A stretch of DNA of 64,000 nucleotides from DHVE2 group archaeon (GTDB lineage Archaea > Thermoplasmatota > Thermoplasmata > Thermoplasmatales > Aciduliprofundaceae): contig JALVVV010000049.1 of assembly GCA_027023265.1 (NCBI GenBank), positions 1 to 64,000 of the forward strand, read 5' to 3'. Under the pieces are notes generated by a model, which was not told the DNA's origin, searched no databases, and was given only the letters and a program-made list of their open reading frames with translations. Below, piece by piece: positions 37,352-46,823 of the stretch. How positions within the stretch are numbered: position 1 is the stretch's first letter; the number at the start of each line of letters is the position of its first letter. Both the position numbers and the translations under genes were made by a program.

Positions 37352-40300
37352 ATGTTAATAAAGCACATATCATTATCCAAAGGAATGGTAAATAAAAATA
37401 TGCTCTGCGACGCCTGCAACGTAGCTTTCGTTGGGATAGCCATACTCGACCGCAATTTTCGTATAATAGAGGTTAACAGGGAGATTTTAAAAAAGGGCAA
37501 GGTTGAAGAAAACGAGGTTGTTGGAACCAGCTTCTTAAAATACCTGCCCTGCAAAGACAAGGATAAAATGATTGGCATTCTTAAAAGAGTCAGGGACAGG
37601 GGCGTAGAGGAGAGCATGATAACCCAAATAAAATCGAGAGAAGGCTGGATTTGGGTAATGGCACTCGCAAGGCCGTTCAAGAACACTATTTTGGTGAATT
37701 TGATAGACATCACCAAGGCCCTTCAGACTGAAATTGCACTGGAGGAAGAGATACAAATTGAAAAAACGCTGGAGGAGGCAATACAGGACGCTGTTATGGT
37801 AATAAACGAAGATGGAAAAATTACCAGCTGGAATAGCAGTGCAGAGAAAATATTCGGCTTCAAAAAAGATGAGATATTAGGGAAAAAAGTTTGGAAAATA
37901 ATTCCCGAGCAATTTATAGATGAATACAAAAAAATATTTCTTGAAAACATAGACACAAATAAAGGGGAGAGAAAAAGCAAACTAATAACAATTTTAGCTA
38001 AAGACAAAGATGGAAAGGAAATACCCGTGGAACTAAGCATAGGCAAAGTAAAAATAGGAAAAAAATGGAGTTTCATAGTAGTCGCAAGGAATATCACAAG
38101 CAGAATAGAAAGGGAGAAGGAGCTTGAAAGAGAAAAAGACGAACTCACGTTTCTTTACAAATTCTTAAACAAAATCTCCAGCACCCTTGACTTAGAAAGT
38201 ATATTTGAAATGGCATACGTGGAACTTAAAAAAATACTTCCAAAGATGGATGCGTTTTTGGTGGCCTTAATAGACGATAAAAAAGACAAGATAAATGTTG
38301 AGTTCGTTGTGGGCGAGGGAAAAAAATACGAAAAGCACAGCATACCCTTTAACGATAAAGACACTCTTGCAGGATGGGTTGCAACTCATGAAAAAGAGCT
38401 TTACGTGAAGAAAGTTAACAATGGAAATTTACCAGCGGGCATACGAAAAGTTGGTGCCATGATGAACTCGTGGGTCGGTATCCCGCTGAAATACCACGGC
38501 AAAACGTTTGGCGTGTTAAGTGTACAGAGCAAGGAAGATAACGCTTTTACAGAGCGAGACATGAGGATTCTCCGCATAGTCTCGGATAACTTCGCAATGG
38601 TCATAGCAAACGCTGAGATGTACGGAGAGCTAAAAGTCAGGGAGGAGATGTACAGCTCAATTGTGAACACGAACATAGTGGGCATGGCTACCACGGACAC
38701 CAACATGGTTTTCAAATTTGTAAATGAATATTTTGCAGAAATGCTCGGCTACAAACCAGAAGAAATGATTGGGAAACACCTTAAAAATTTCACCACCGAA
38801 AAGGGATTTAAAGATATGGAAGAAGGGACAAAAAGGAGACTCGCCTCCATATCAGATTCCTACGAATCGGAATTCGTGAAAAAAGATGGAACAGTTATAC
38901 CCGTGCTTGTTTACGCCTCACCAATCAAGAACATAAAAGGAGAAGTTGTGGGAACTGTTGGAATAATATTGGACATCACCGAGAGAAAGAAAATGGAGGA
39001 GCGAATAAAAGAGGAGAGAGAAAAATACAAGATACTCTTTGAAAATGTTGCTACGGGAATTGCCGTGATTCAGGACAAGAGAATCGTGTACGCCAACAAA
39101 GAAATGGCAAGGATGTTAGGTTACGAGCCAATAGATATAATAGGAGAAAGAGTTGATAAATTCATACACCCGCACTATGTTAAAATGATGCTGGTATTTT
39201 ATGACAGCAGACTAAGGGATTTGTCTGCACCGCACAATTACATAGCTCAGCTAATAACAAAAAGCGGCGTTGCAATTTGGTGTGAAATCAAGGCGTCTAA
39301 AATTGACTGGGAGGGTAAAATTGCAGTGATGGGAAGCGTGACAGACATAACGCACATAAAAGAGACAGAGGATACCATTATCGCTCTGGAGAGAATAGCC
39401 CGAGAAATCAAAAATGCAAAAAATGTGGAAGAGGTATTAAAAATAGTTTCAGACGGAATTAATTCCATACTACATTTCACAAGGGTTAAAATAGTAACGA
39501 AAAAAAATTATATTGAGACCTCAAAAATTGAGAATGCAAGAGATTTCAAAAAAAATAGCGAAGATTTGGAAATCATAAAATTGGTGTGGGAAAAGGCCAA
39601 ATCATATTACGACGAAAAATACATTGAAAATACAGGGAAGATAGAAAGCATCTATGCAATACCAATCACCGCCCGGGGAAAAGTATATGCGGTTTTGGCA
39701 GTGAGCAGAATTGCAGAAAAAGGGATTACCACGGAGGAAAAGATGATGATTGACATGCTGGCTTCTCATATGGGCGCAACTATTGACAGCATCCTGTACC
39801 AAAAAGAGCTGGAATCTTCAAAAAATTTACAGGAGCTCATGCTACACATAGTCAGCCATGACCTTAAAAACCCGCTGGCTGTGATAGAGGGATACACCGA
39901 ACTTCTGAGAGATGAATGCAAAGAGGAGTACCTAAATGAAATAAAAAACGCCCTTGATAACGGCATAAAAATAATTGAGAGAGCAAGGCTGTTCTCCAGG
40001 CTGGACATGAAAAAAGTACACCAGGAAATTGAAAGAATGAACATCAGAGCCATTGTGGAAAAAGCGTACAGGATGATAAGGGAGAAATATCCGAAAAGCG
40101 AGCTCGTAGTAAAAGGAGAAACTGAAATAGACGCGTATCCAATAATAGAAGAGGTTTTCGTGAACCTGCTGGACAACGCGTATAAGTACGGAGCAAAAGT
40201 GGTTATGGTAACAATAAACGCCGAAAATGAAAATGTAGAGATAAAGGTGGCTGATGACGGTGTAGGAATTCCCGAGGGACAAAAAGAGATAATTTTCGAG

Positions 40301-40468
40301 GCTTTTGAAAGGATTTCCAAGCGGGGCTCCGGGCTCGGCTTGGCCATTGTCAAAAAGATCATTGAGCTCCATAGTGGTACGATAGAAGTGGTAGACAACA
40401 AGCCAAGGGGAAGCATTTTTATAATAAACCTGCCAACTTCAATGAAAGACGGCAAAGAACAGGATTAA
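37352..40468 (+). CDS. Cytoplasmic multi-PAS/GAF sensor histidine kinase
   Basis: A 1038-residue kinase without membrane segments. Order: PAS (about 20-130), PAS (about 140-255, MVINEDGKITSWNSSAEKIFG), GAF (about 270-420), PAS (about 430-550, FKFVNEYFAEMLGYKPEEMIGK), PAS (about 555-680, IVYANKEMARMLGYEPIDIIGE), GAF (about 690-820), HisKA with phospho-acceptor H834 (VSHDLKNPLAVIEGY), and HATPase with N box VNLLDNAYKYG, G1 ADDGVGIPEG and G2 GSGLGLAIVKKI. Several cysteines near residue 20-25 (MLCDACNVAF) might bind a metal. No response regulator is adjacent, so its partner is elsewhere. The start could instead be at residue 12 or 17. Confidence 0.93.
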   Translation: MLIKHISLSKGMVNKNMLCDACNVAFVGIAILDRNFRIIEVNREILKKGKVEENEVVGTSFLKYLPCKDKDKMIGILKRVRDRGVEESMITQIKSREGWIWVMALARPFKNTILVNLIDITKALQTEIALEEEIQIEKTLEEAIQDAVMVINEDGKITSWNSSAEKIFGFKKDEILGKKVWKIIPEQFIDEYKKIFLENIDTNKGERKSKLITILAKDKDGKEIPVELSIGKVKIGKKWSFIVVARNITSRIEREKELEREKDELTFLYKFLNKISSTLDLESIFEMAYVELKKILPKMDAFLVALIDDKKDKINVEFVVGEGKKYEKHSIPFNDKDTLAGWVATHEKELYVKKVNNGNLPAGIRKVGAMMNSWVGIPLKYHGKTFGVLSVQSKEDNAFTERDMRILRIVSDNFAMVIANAEMYGELKVREEMYSSIVNTNIVGMATTDTNMVFKFVNEYFAEMLGYKPEEMIGKHLKNFTTEKGFKDMEEGTKRRLASISDSYESEFVKKDGTVIPVLVYASPIKNIKGEVVGTVGIILDITERKKMEERIKEEREKYKILFENVATGIAVIQDKRIVYANKEMARMLGYEPIDIIGERVDKFIHPHYVKMMLVFYDSRLRDLSAPHNYIAQLITKSGVAIWCEIKASKIDWEGKIAVMGSVTDITHIKETEDTIIALERIAREIKNAKNVEEVLKIVSDGINSILHFTRVKIVTKKNYIETSKIENARDFKKNSEDLEIIKLVWEKAKSYYDEKYIENTGKIESIYAIPITARGKVYAVLAVSRIAEKGITTEEKMMIDMLASHMGATIDSILYQKELESSKNLQELMLHIVSHDLKNPLAVIEGYTELLRDECKEEYLNEIKNALDNGIKIIERARLFSRLDMKKVHQEIERMNIRAIVEKAYRMIREKYPKSELVVKGETEIDAYPIIEEVFVNLLDNAYKYGAKVVMVTINAENENVEIKVADDGVGIPEGQKEIIFEAFERISKRGSGLGLAIVKKIIELHSGTIEVVDNKPRGSIFIINLPTSMKDGKEQD

Positions 40469-40511
40469 TTGCAGGAAAAGGGATATATAACATCCTTCCT
40501 TCTCCAAGGAT

Positions 40512-42881
40512 ATGGAAATTAAAGAGCGCCCAATCGACGAGGAAATGAAAAATTCATATTTAGACTACGCCATGAGCGTTATTGTATCAAGAGCAATACC
40601 CGATGTTAGAGACGGGCTAAAGCCCGTGCATCGCAGGATTTTGTATGGAATGTACCAGCTGGGCTTGCATCACAATAAACCATACAAGAAAAGCGCGAGG
40701 ATTGTGGGAGAGGTCATGGGTAAGTACCATCCACACGGAGATCAGGCAATTTACAACACCCTTGCCAGAATGGCACAGGACTTCTCAATGAGATATCTTC
40801 TGGTCGATGGCCAGGGTAATTTCGGCTCGATTGACGGGGATGCCCCCGCAGCGATGAGGTACACGGAGGCAAGATTATCAAAAATTGCAGAGGAGATGCT
40901 TCAAGACATAGACATGGAAACCGTGGATTTCATGCCCAATTTTGATGGCACGCTTAAAGAGCCAGTGGTTCTCCCATCAAGAGTTCCCAACCTGCTAATT
41001 AACGGTTCCAGCGGAATAGCTGTGGGCATGGCCACAAACATGCCCCCGCACAATCTAAGCGAGATTGTAGATGCTATGGTGTATCTAATAGACAATCCAG
41101 ATGCGTCAATTAACGACTTACTAAAATTTGTAAAGGGTCCAGATTTCCCCACAGGAGGGAAGGTTACCGGTTATGGCGGATTGGTAGAAGCATATACCAC
41201 TGGAAGAGGAAAAATAAAAATATCCGCAAAGTACGAAATAACAGACAAGAGCATAATAATAAACGAAATTCCGTACGGATTGAACAAGAGCAACATACTC
41301 AAGAAAATTGCGGCACTGGTTAGAGACGGAAAGCTCAACGGGATATCAGATCTGAAAGACGAAAGCGATAGAGACGGAATAAGAATAGTCATAAAGGTAA
41401 AAAGGGACTTTAATCCAGAAGTGGTCGTGAATCAATTAATGGAGCACACCGACCTGGAGGTAACTTACGGGATAATAAACCTGGTGCTGGTAGATGGCGT
41501 GCCCAAAGTGCTGAATTTAAAAGAGTTGATGAGAGAGTACATAAATCATAGGATGTCCGTGTTAATCAGAAAATCCAAATTCAGGCTCGAAAAAGCCAAG
41601 GAAAGAAAGCACATACTGGATGGACTTATAAGAGCGCTTAGCATAATTGACGAGGTTATCGCAACAATTAAAGCTTCAAAGGACGTGAAAGAAGCACACA
41701 CAAACCTGGTAAACATGGGGTTCTCTGAAATACAGGCAAAAGCCATACTTGAAATGCGCCTGCAAAAACTCACCTCTATGGAAATCAACGCCTTGAAAGA
41801 TGAAGCCAGGAAATTAGAGGAGGAAATAGAATACCTGGAAAAATTACTAAGCGATGAAAAGATGAGGTACGACGTGATAAAAGATGAGCTTAGGGATGTG
41901 AAAAATAAGTACGGGGACAAAAGGCGCACTGAAATAGTTTACGGAGAAGTGGATAGAAGAACGCTGGAAGAACTCATACCCCAAGGAGAAAACGTTGTTA
42001 TCATATCTGAAAGAGGTTACGTTAAGAGAATAAGCTTAGATGAGTACAAGGTGCAGCATCGTGGAGGCAAGGGATTGATGATATCCTACGGAGATGATGA
42101 TTTAATACGAGATGTGGTCAAAGCAGACACGCATGATTACCTATTATTTTTCACAGCATCTGGAAAAGTGTTCTCCGCAAAGGCATACGAAATACCAGAA
42201 GGAAGCAGAAGGTCAAAGGGAAGGGCCATAGTGAATATATTACCTAAAATAGACAGTGCAGTAATAAGAATGATTTCGGTTAAAGATTTCCAGGGCATAC
42301 TCTTCTTTGTGACCAAAAAAGGCATAGTTAAAAGAACCTACCTCTCCGAATTCTCCAACATAAGGAGCAACGGGATGAGAGCGATAAACTTCGACGAAGA
42401 TGATGAAATTGTGGACGTGATGATAACTAATGGAGATAGCGAAGTTATGATTTTCACCAAATACGGACAGGCAATAAGATTTGATGAAGATGATGTGAGG
42501 GTTATGGGAAGAACGGCAAGAGGGGTTCACGGCATAAAGTTGAGGGACGGTGACGAAGTTGTTTCCGCAGGATTATCTTCAGAGGGGAAATATGTGTTTG
42601 CGATTCTCACTGACGGACATGGAAAAAGAACTATAATAGATGAGTACCGCAAAATAAAACGCGGAGGATACGGAGTGAAAAACATTGAAACGCGTAATGC
42701 GAGCGTGGTAAAGAGTATCATGGTAGATGAAGATTCTGAAGTGATAGTGCTCACAAAAAACGGCATGAGCATAAGATTTCCCGTTAAGAACATAAGGGTA
42801 ATGGGAAGAAGCGCACACGGCGTAAAGCTAATAAGCCTTGAAAACAACGACGAGGTCATCAATGCAGCAAGGGTTAAATAA
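40512..42881 (+). CDS. gyrA: DNA gyrase subunit A
   Basis: A 789-residue type IIA topoisomerase subunit. The start [44 protein letters not shown] is unmistakable in pieces; the catalytic Tyr is Y117 ([10 protein letters not shown]). The C-terminal beta-pinwheel carries the GyrA box as QHRGGKG (canonical QRRGGKG), supporting gyrase rather than Topo IV, and about six blade repeats such as [14 protein letters not shown] and [13 protein letters not shown]. Gyrase occurs in some archaea after transfer from bacteria. gyrB is not adjacent in this window. A TATA-like ggatatataac lies about 30 bases upstream of the ATG. Confidence 0.96.
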   Translation: MEIKERPIDEEMKNSYLDYAMSVIVSRAIPDVRDGLKPVHRRILYGMYQLGLHHNKPYKKSARIVGEVMGKYHPHGDQAIYNTLARMAQDFSMRYLLVDGQGNFGSIDGDAPAAMRYTEARLSKIAEEMLQDIDMETVDFMPNFDGTLKEPVVLPSRVPNLLINGSSGIAVGMATNMPPHNLSEIVDAMVYLIDNPDASINDLLKFVKGPDFPTGGKVTGYGGLVEAYTTGRGKIKISAKYEITDKSIIINEIPYGLNKSNILKKIAALVRDGKLNGISDLKDESDRDGIRIVIKVKRDFNPEVVVNQLMEHTDLEVTYGIINLVLVDGVPKVLNLKELMREYINHRMSVLIRKSKFRLEKAKERKHILDGLIRALSIIDEVIATIKASKDVKEAHTNLVNMGFSEIQAKAILEMRLQKLTSMEINALKDEARKLEEEIEYLEKLLSDEKMRYDVIKDELRDVKNKYGDKRRTEIVYGEVDRRTLEELIPQGENVVIISERGYVKRISLDEYKVQHRGGKGLMISYGDDDLIRDVVKADTHDYLLFFTASGKVFSAKAYEIPEGSRRSKGRAIVNILPKIDSAVIRMISVKDFQGILFFVTKKGIVKRTYLSEFSNIRSNGMRAINFDEDDEIVDVMITNGDSEVMIFTKYGQAIRFDEDDVRVMGRTARGVHGIKLRDGDEVVSAGLSSEGKYVFAILTDGHGKRTIIDEYRKIKRGGYGVKNIETRNASVVKSIMVDEDSEVIVLTKNGMSIRFPVKNIRVMGRSAHGVKLISLENNDEVINAARVK

Positions 42882-42892
42882 AAATGAAAGAA

Positions 42893-44080
42893 TCAGAGCA
42901 GATCTTCAAACTCTTCAATCAATTCTGGATATTTTTCCTGCACTGCTTCCAGAATTGCCCTGACGGATATTTCCTTGAAATCAGCCTCTGAAACCACGTC
43001 CATCAGCTTGTTCAACGTTTCGTCATCAAGCTCCGAAAGTTTTTCTTTCACAAACCAGTTGCGAAGGTGCTTCTTTTCCCACTTTTTCTTTACCTTCTCC
43101 TGATACTCACTTAAACATTCTTCGCCAGGGTTTTGGAGACACTTTGCCGCTACTTCACCAGCCCACATTCCGGAGATGGAGGCGTTGGCAATCCCACCGC
43201 CAGTTATAGGGTCTATGAGTCTCGCAGCATCACCCACCAGCATTATGCCATTACCAACTATCTTCTTTGGCACAGGGCACACGGAAACGGCACCGGTTAT
43301 GATCTGAATCGCACCTCCCTTTTTAAGATTGGGATGCTCTTCAATGAACTTATCAAGGTACATCTTCACCTCGCCCGGCTCTTTTATTTTGTTAAGCGCC
43401 ACACCAATACCGACGTGCGCCTCGTTCTTTCCCTTAGGGAATATCCACAGATACCCCCCCGGCGCACAGGAACCTATGTAAAAATGTGTGAACTTCTCAT
43501 CTAAATCTATGCCGGTCATCCGGTACTCGATGCACGTCACAATATCTCTTTCCCTCAGAACTGTGTTTATTCCAGCCCAGCGCGCCACCTGCGATTCGTA
43601 CCCATCAGCGGCAATCACTATCTTGGCACGAACTTCCACTTCCTCGCCAAATTTTCTTACTATAGCTCCTTTCACATATCCATCCTCTTTAATTATTTTC
43701 ACGGCGGGGCTTTTTAACCACAGCTCGGCACCTTCTTCCACCGCAAGGGATGCAAGATGCTTGTCAAAGTACTCACGGTTTATAACAAAACCCACCTCGT
43801 TTCCTGCCTGCTCCGCAGAGAGTTCTATCACGCTTTTTTCATCGGGGGAGTAAATCCTCGCACCTTCAATCTCCTGGTCAATCCACCGCTTATCTACCTT
43901 AATATCCACCATATCAAGCCAGTCCCGGGATATACCCTCTGCACAACGCACGGGTACCCCTATCTCCGGCCTCTTTTCGATGAGAAGAACCTTCGCTCCA
44001 TTCTTGGCAGCAAACCGGGCGGCCATAGAACCCCCTGGACCCGCACCGATAACTAAAACATCGTATTCGTACCTCTTCAT
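42893..44080 (-). CDS. Geranylgeranyl reductase (archaeal lipid saturation)
   Basis: A 395-residue FAD-dependent reductase that saturates the isoprenoid chains of archaeal ether lipids. The N-terminal dinucleotide motif is VIGAGPGGSMAARFAAKNGA; the family motif GGYLWIFPKGKNEAHVGIG (YxWxFP) and the second FAD motif GDAARLIDPITGGGIANA are present. I start at the ATG at 44080, which overlaps the ferredoxin stop by ATGA; the frame extends to 44149 but that would cross the ferredoxin gene. The adjacent ferredoxin is the likely electron donor, as shown for the Methanosarcina pair. Confidence 0.94.
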   Translation of the reverse strand: MKRYEYDVLVIGAGPGGSMAARFAAKNGAKVLLIEKRPEIGVPVRCAEGISRDWLDMVDIKVDKRWIDQEIEGARIYSPDEKSVIELSAEQAGNEVGFVINREYFDKHLASLAVEEGAELWLKSPAVKIIKEDGYVKGAIVRKFGEEVEVRAKIVIAADGYESQVARWAGINTVLRERDIVTCIEYRMTGIDLDEKFTHFYIGSCAPGGYLWIFPKGKNEAHVGIGVALNKIKEPGEVKMYLDKFIEEHPNLKKGGAIQIITGAVSVCPVPKKIVGNGIMLVGDAARLIDPITGGGIANASISGMWAGEVAAKCLQNPGEECLSEYQEKVKKKWEKKHLRNWFVKEKLSELDDETLNKLMDVVSEADFKEISVRAILEAVQEKYPELIEEFEDLL

Positions 44081-44259
44081 TTTGACCACCAATCCGCGGA
44101 AATTGCGCCCACAGGACAGGTGCGAATGCAGAAACCGCACTTTATGCACTTATCCTCATCAATAAGGACGCGTGTTTCATCCAGGAACATGCAATTCACC
44201 GGGCAGGAGCCAACGCAGGCTCCACAGTAATTACACAGAGCTGGGTCTACCTTCATCAT
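44077..44259 (-). CDS. 2[4Fe-4S] ferredoxin
   Basis: A 60-residue bacterial-type ferredoxin with two complete cluster motifs: CNYCGACVGSCPVNC and CIKCGFCIRTCPVG. It sits three bases after the Tes-like radical SAM gene and overlaps the geranylgeranyl reductase start, so it probably supplies electrons to the reductase and perhaps also to the radical SAM enzyme. Both need low-potential one-electron donors. Confidence 0.95.
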   Translation of the reverse strand: MMKVDPALCNYCGACVGSCPVNCMFLDETRVLIDEDKCIKCGFCIRTCPVGAISADWWSK

Positions 44260-44261
44260 GT

Positions 44262-45803
44262 TTATCCCTCTACTCCTACCACATTGCCGTGTTTCTTTCT
44301 GTACTCTTCAAGCGATACTGAAAACTTCTTCTCAACCTCCGTTCTGAACGTCGGTCCTGAATTGTACGAGCAGAACGGAATAAGCCTCATATCGGGAGTG
44401 ACGTAATGTATAACACAGCGCACCACACGGGCAATATCATAGTTCCAGTGGTCCTGGAAGTGCATAGCACCTATGAACATCGAATCCCAGTGCAGCTTAC
44501 CCAAAGAATCCTTGGTTCCCTGCTCAAATACGGTGAGTATTTCCTTAAGCTTGAACCCGGTTGGTGCGTATTTTGGATCGTAATGTTTCTTAAGCAGCTT
44601 GTACAGCATAAGGACATTCCTCAACTTACCGCGCTTTTCGAAATCCTCGTTGAACACAGGGTCTTTTAATGCTTCCAACAAACCAGCCACATCTATGAAA
44701 CGGGTTATTGGTATATTCTTATCCTTTTCATAGTCATGGAACACATACGTGGCAGCACCGCAAGCAGGATGCGTGGTAAAAGCAGGTTCTGGCTTGTGGA
44801 AAATCTGGGCGGCTAACTCTGCAAACAGAGCTGCAACGGGTATGGGAAAGAAATCCTTCTTTTCTATGAAATCAGTCTGCTCGTGCAAATCACGAATAAG
44901 GTCACCAGTGGTGTACCTCATCTTCAGTATCTCGCCCTGTGGAATGCGACCGGTTAGAGCAACTGGCTGGAAATTAACAGCCCTAATCACATCTAAATTC
45001 TGAAGACCAAACTCAACTATTTTACCAACCTCGTCATCGTTTACTCCCTTGACCACAACTGGCACTAAAACAGTTGCGAGGGGTTTTGGTTTCACATTTC
45101 TTAGATTTTCTATTGCTTTCATCTTCAGGGGCAGTAAATTCACTCCCCTTGCAGTAATGTAAGTTTCTTCCTTAAAACCATCAAATTGCAGATAAACAGT
45201 ATGCATACCTGCATCTGCCATCTTCTGCGCAAAATCTTTCTGGTTGGCAATCAATATACCATTGGTGGCAACCTGAACCTGCGGGAAACCAAGCTCATTT
45301 GCCTTGCGAATAACATCGAAGAAACGCGGATAAATCGTGGGCTCACCACCTGCAAACTGTATGGCAGGCGTGGGCACTGGCTTTTCATCCCTTAGAAGCT
45401 GCATCATCTTAACAACCGTGTCAAAATCAGGCTCGTAAACGTAACCTGCAGCGTTGGCATTTGCAAAACATATGGGACATCTCAGATTGCACCTATTTGT
45501 AAGGTCAAGATTCGCCAGAGCAGTCAAAGAATAATGGTGATCAGAAAAACCGTTGAATATCTTAGGATACTCTGGTCCAATTCCATCAAGAATGGTCCCC
45601 CACTTTTCCATCCAGTGCCAAACCTCAGCATCTCCATAATAAATATCCTTGAACTCGCCATGCTCCGGGCATGTTTTCTTGTACCAAATTTTACCATCTT
45701 CCTCGTATATTGTCGCTGGAATTACCTTGCTACATACCGGGCAAAGAGATTTTGTCTCCTTAGGTAGCCCTTCCTTTAAATCAGAGGGTTTTATTACATA
45801 CAT
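44262..45803 (-). CDS. Tetraether-lipid-synthase-like radical SAM protein
   Basis: A 513-residue radical SAM enzyme. It opens with a zinc/rubredoxin-like region (LCPVCSKVIPATIYEEDGK, KTCPEHGEF). The radical SAM motif CNLRCPICFANANAAG lies after LANLDLTNR; AGGEPTIYPRFF follows, then VQVATNGI. The C-terminal region contains HPACGAATYVF and VIHYVTPDMRLIPFCSYNSG, as in the Tes (MJ0619) group that couples archaeol tails into tetraethers. The segment where I expect a CPxxCGxC cluster motif reads GPEYPKIFNGFSDHHYS, with no cysteine. Position upstream of ferredoxin and geranylgeranyl reductase supports a lipid role; it may be a Tes variant or a related lipid cross-linking enzyme. A TATA box (ttttaaaatt) lies about 27 bases upstream. 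Confidence 0.82.
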   Translation of the reverse strand: MYVIKPSDLKEGLPKETKSLCPVCSKVIPATIYEEDGKIWYKKTCPEHGEFKDIYYGDAEVWHWMEKWGTILDGIGPEYPKIFNGFSDHHYSLTALANLDLTNRCNLRCPICFANANAAGYVYEPDFDTVVKMMQLLRDEKPVPTPAIQFAGGEPTIYPRFFDVIRKANELGFPQVQVATNGILIANQKDFAQKMADAGMHTVYLQFDGFKEETYITARGVNLLPLKMKAIENLRNVKPKPLATVLVPVVVKGVNDDEVGKIVEFGLQNLDVIRAVNFQPVALTGRIPQGEILKMRYTTGDLIRDLHEQTDFIEKKDFFPIPVAALFAELAAQIFHKPEPAFTTHPACGAATYVFHDYEKDKNIPITRFIDVAGLLEALKDPVFNEDFEKRGKLRNVLMLYKLLKKHYDPKYAPTGFKLKEILTVFEQGTKDSLGKLHWDSMFIGAMHFQDHWNYDIARVVRCVIHYVTPDMRLIPFCSYNSGPTFRTEVEKKFSVSLEEYRKKHGNVVGVEG

Positions 45804-45851
45804 ACCCTCGCTATTGGTGAATTACATTTTAAAATTTTGTAGTTGACAAAG

Positions 45852-46769
45852 CTACAATTTTCTTCTTCTAAGGAGTGCTGGAGCAAGTATTATTGCCCCT
45901 GCAATTAATGTTCCCATGGCTATAGACTCCACATGTTCTGCAAAATAATTAACAAGCTTTTCAGCTGTACCATTGGGCAGAATTGGATAAGGAAGGCTTA
46001 TGTACGGGTCCTGAACGATTAAACCCGTATTGTTATAAACAAAAAATATGTTCACATGCTCATCAGAATAAGTATAGAGCGCTTTTACGTGATCCCCTAT
46101 CCACATATACTCAACATGTCGGCTACCCTCATAGTCACCGAACGCCATACGCATTTTGTGGGTGTGATTTAACCACATCATTTTTGAAGTACGCAACAGC
46201 CCATGCCAATGTCCAGAATGCGATGAGTAGGTCCACGCTTTTTTAAGCAAATTTGAATGTAAGGTATGCTCCAAATAAACGTACTTTGCAGGACAATCCG
46301 TATATATTTTAACATCGTAACGTAACGTGTTGCGACCAATAGCAACACCGTTTTTAGTATAGTTTTTATTTGCAACATAAAAATTTATCATCAACTTGAA
46401 ACTATACTCCTCACCAAGACCTATTCTCTTCAAAGTTCCGTTTTTCCACATGTGAATATAAAAATACTTGCCCATCACCTTGCTTGAAGAATAACCATAG
46501 GAGTAATTCATGCTCTGCAAGTTAGAGTACCAGAATCTATGAAAGTTATGAAAGCTAAGGTCTCCCAAAAAAATCCGCTCAAAATAAATTTCGACATACT
46601 GCGTGTCATTGATTGTTATGTTAAAACCGTTTCCCGAGGGTAAAAAATGCAGCTTTACCCTCCCAAAATTCACTGTGGCTCCGGGAATTTCACCATGGGC
46701 ATGGCTGAAAGGAATAACGAATGAAGATGAAACGAATAGTACGACCAAAAGGATTGTTTCGAGTTTCAC
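45852..46769 (-). CDS. Histidine-rich anchored extracellular protein
   Basis: A 305-residue exported protein. The signal peptide (LETILLVVLFVSSSFVIPFSHA) is followed by a beta-rich, Tyr- and His-rich ectodomain with clusters such as SSHSGHWHGLL, HTHKMRM and GDHVKALYTYSDEH. It ends with one helix (AMGTLIAGAIILAPALL) and RRRKL. It starts 54 bases after the ZnuA-like gene on the same strand, so both are probably transcribed from the metal-operator promoter at 47829-47856. A metal-related role is inference from histidines and neighbourhood. A short inverted repeat (tgtag/ctaca) follows the stop. Confidence 0.75.
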   Translation of the reverse strand: MKLETILLVVLFVSSSFVIPFSHAHGEIPGATVNFGRVKLHFLPSGNGFNITINDTQYVEIYFERIFLGDLSFHNFHRFWYSNLQSMNYSYGYSSSKVMGKYFYIHMWKNGTLKRIGLGEEYSFKLMINFYVANKNYTKNGVAIGRNTLRYDVKIYTDCPAKYVYLEHTLHSNLLKKAWTYSSHSGHWHGLLRTSKMMWLNHTHKMRMAFGDYEGSRHVEYMWIGDHVKALYTYSDEHVNIFFVYNNTGLIVQDPYISLPYPILPNGTAEKLVNYFAEHVESIAMGTLIAGAIILAPALLRRRKL

Positions 46770-46823
46770 AGTAAGAAATAAGATTTACATTAATATATGG
46801 GTTTTGGTACAAACCTTGAATAT

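Noticed and set aside
39766-40455. A 229-residue minus-strand frame opposite the histidine kinase
   Set aside because: It is Ser/Phe-rich, as expected from the complement of Lys/Glu-rich coding sequence, and overlaps the intact HisKA/HATPase domains.
44081-44149. Longer N-terminus of geranylgeranyl reductase
   Set aside because: It lies fully within the ferredoxin gene; the ATG at 44080 overlaps the ferredoxin stop and starts just before the FAD-binding strand, as in the family.
45839-45857. Inverted repeat tgtag/ctaca after the His-rich protein gene as a terminator
   Set aside because: The stem is only five perfect bases with an A+T-rich extension, and archaeal termination mainly uses T tracts; noted in the gene entry but not called as a feature.
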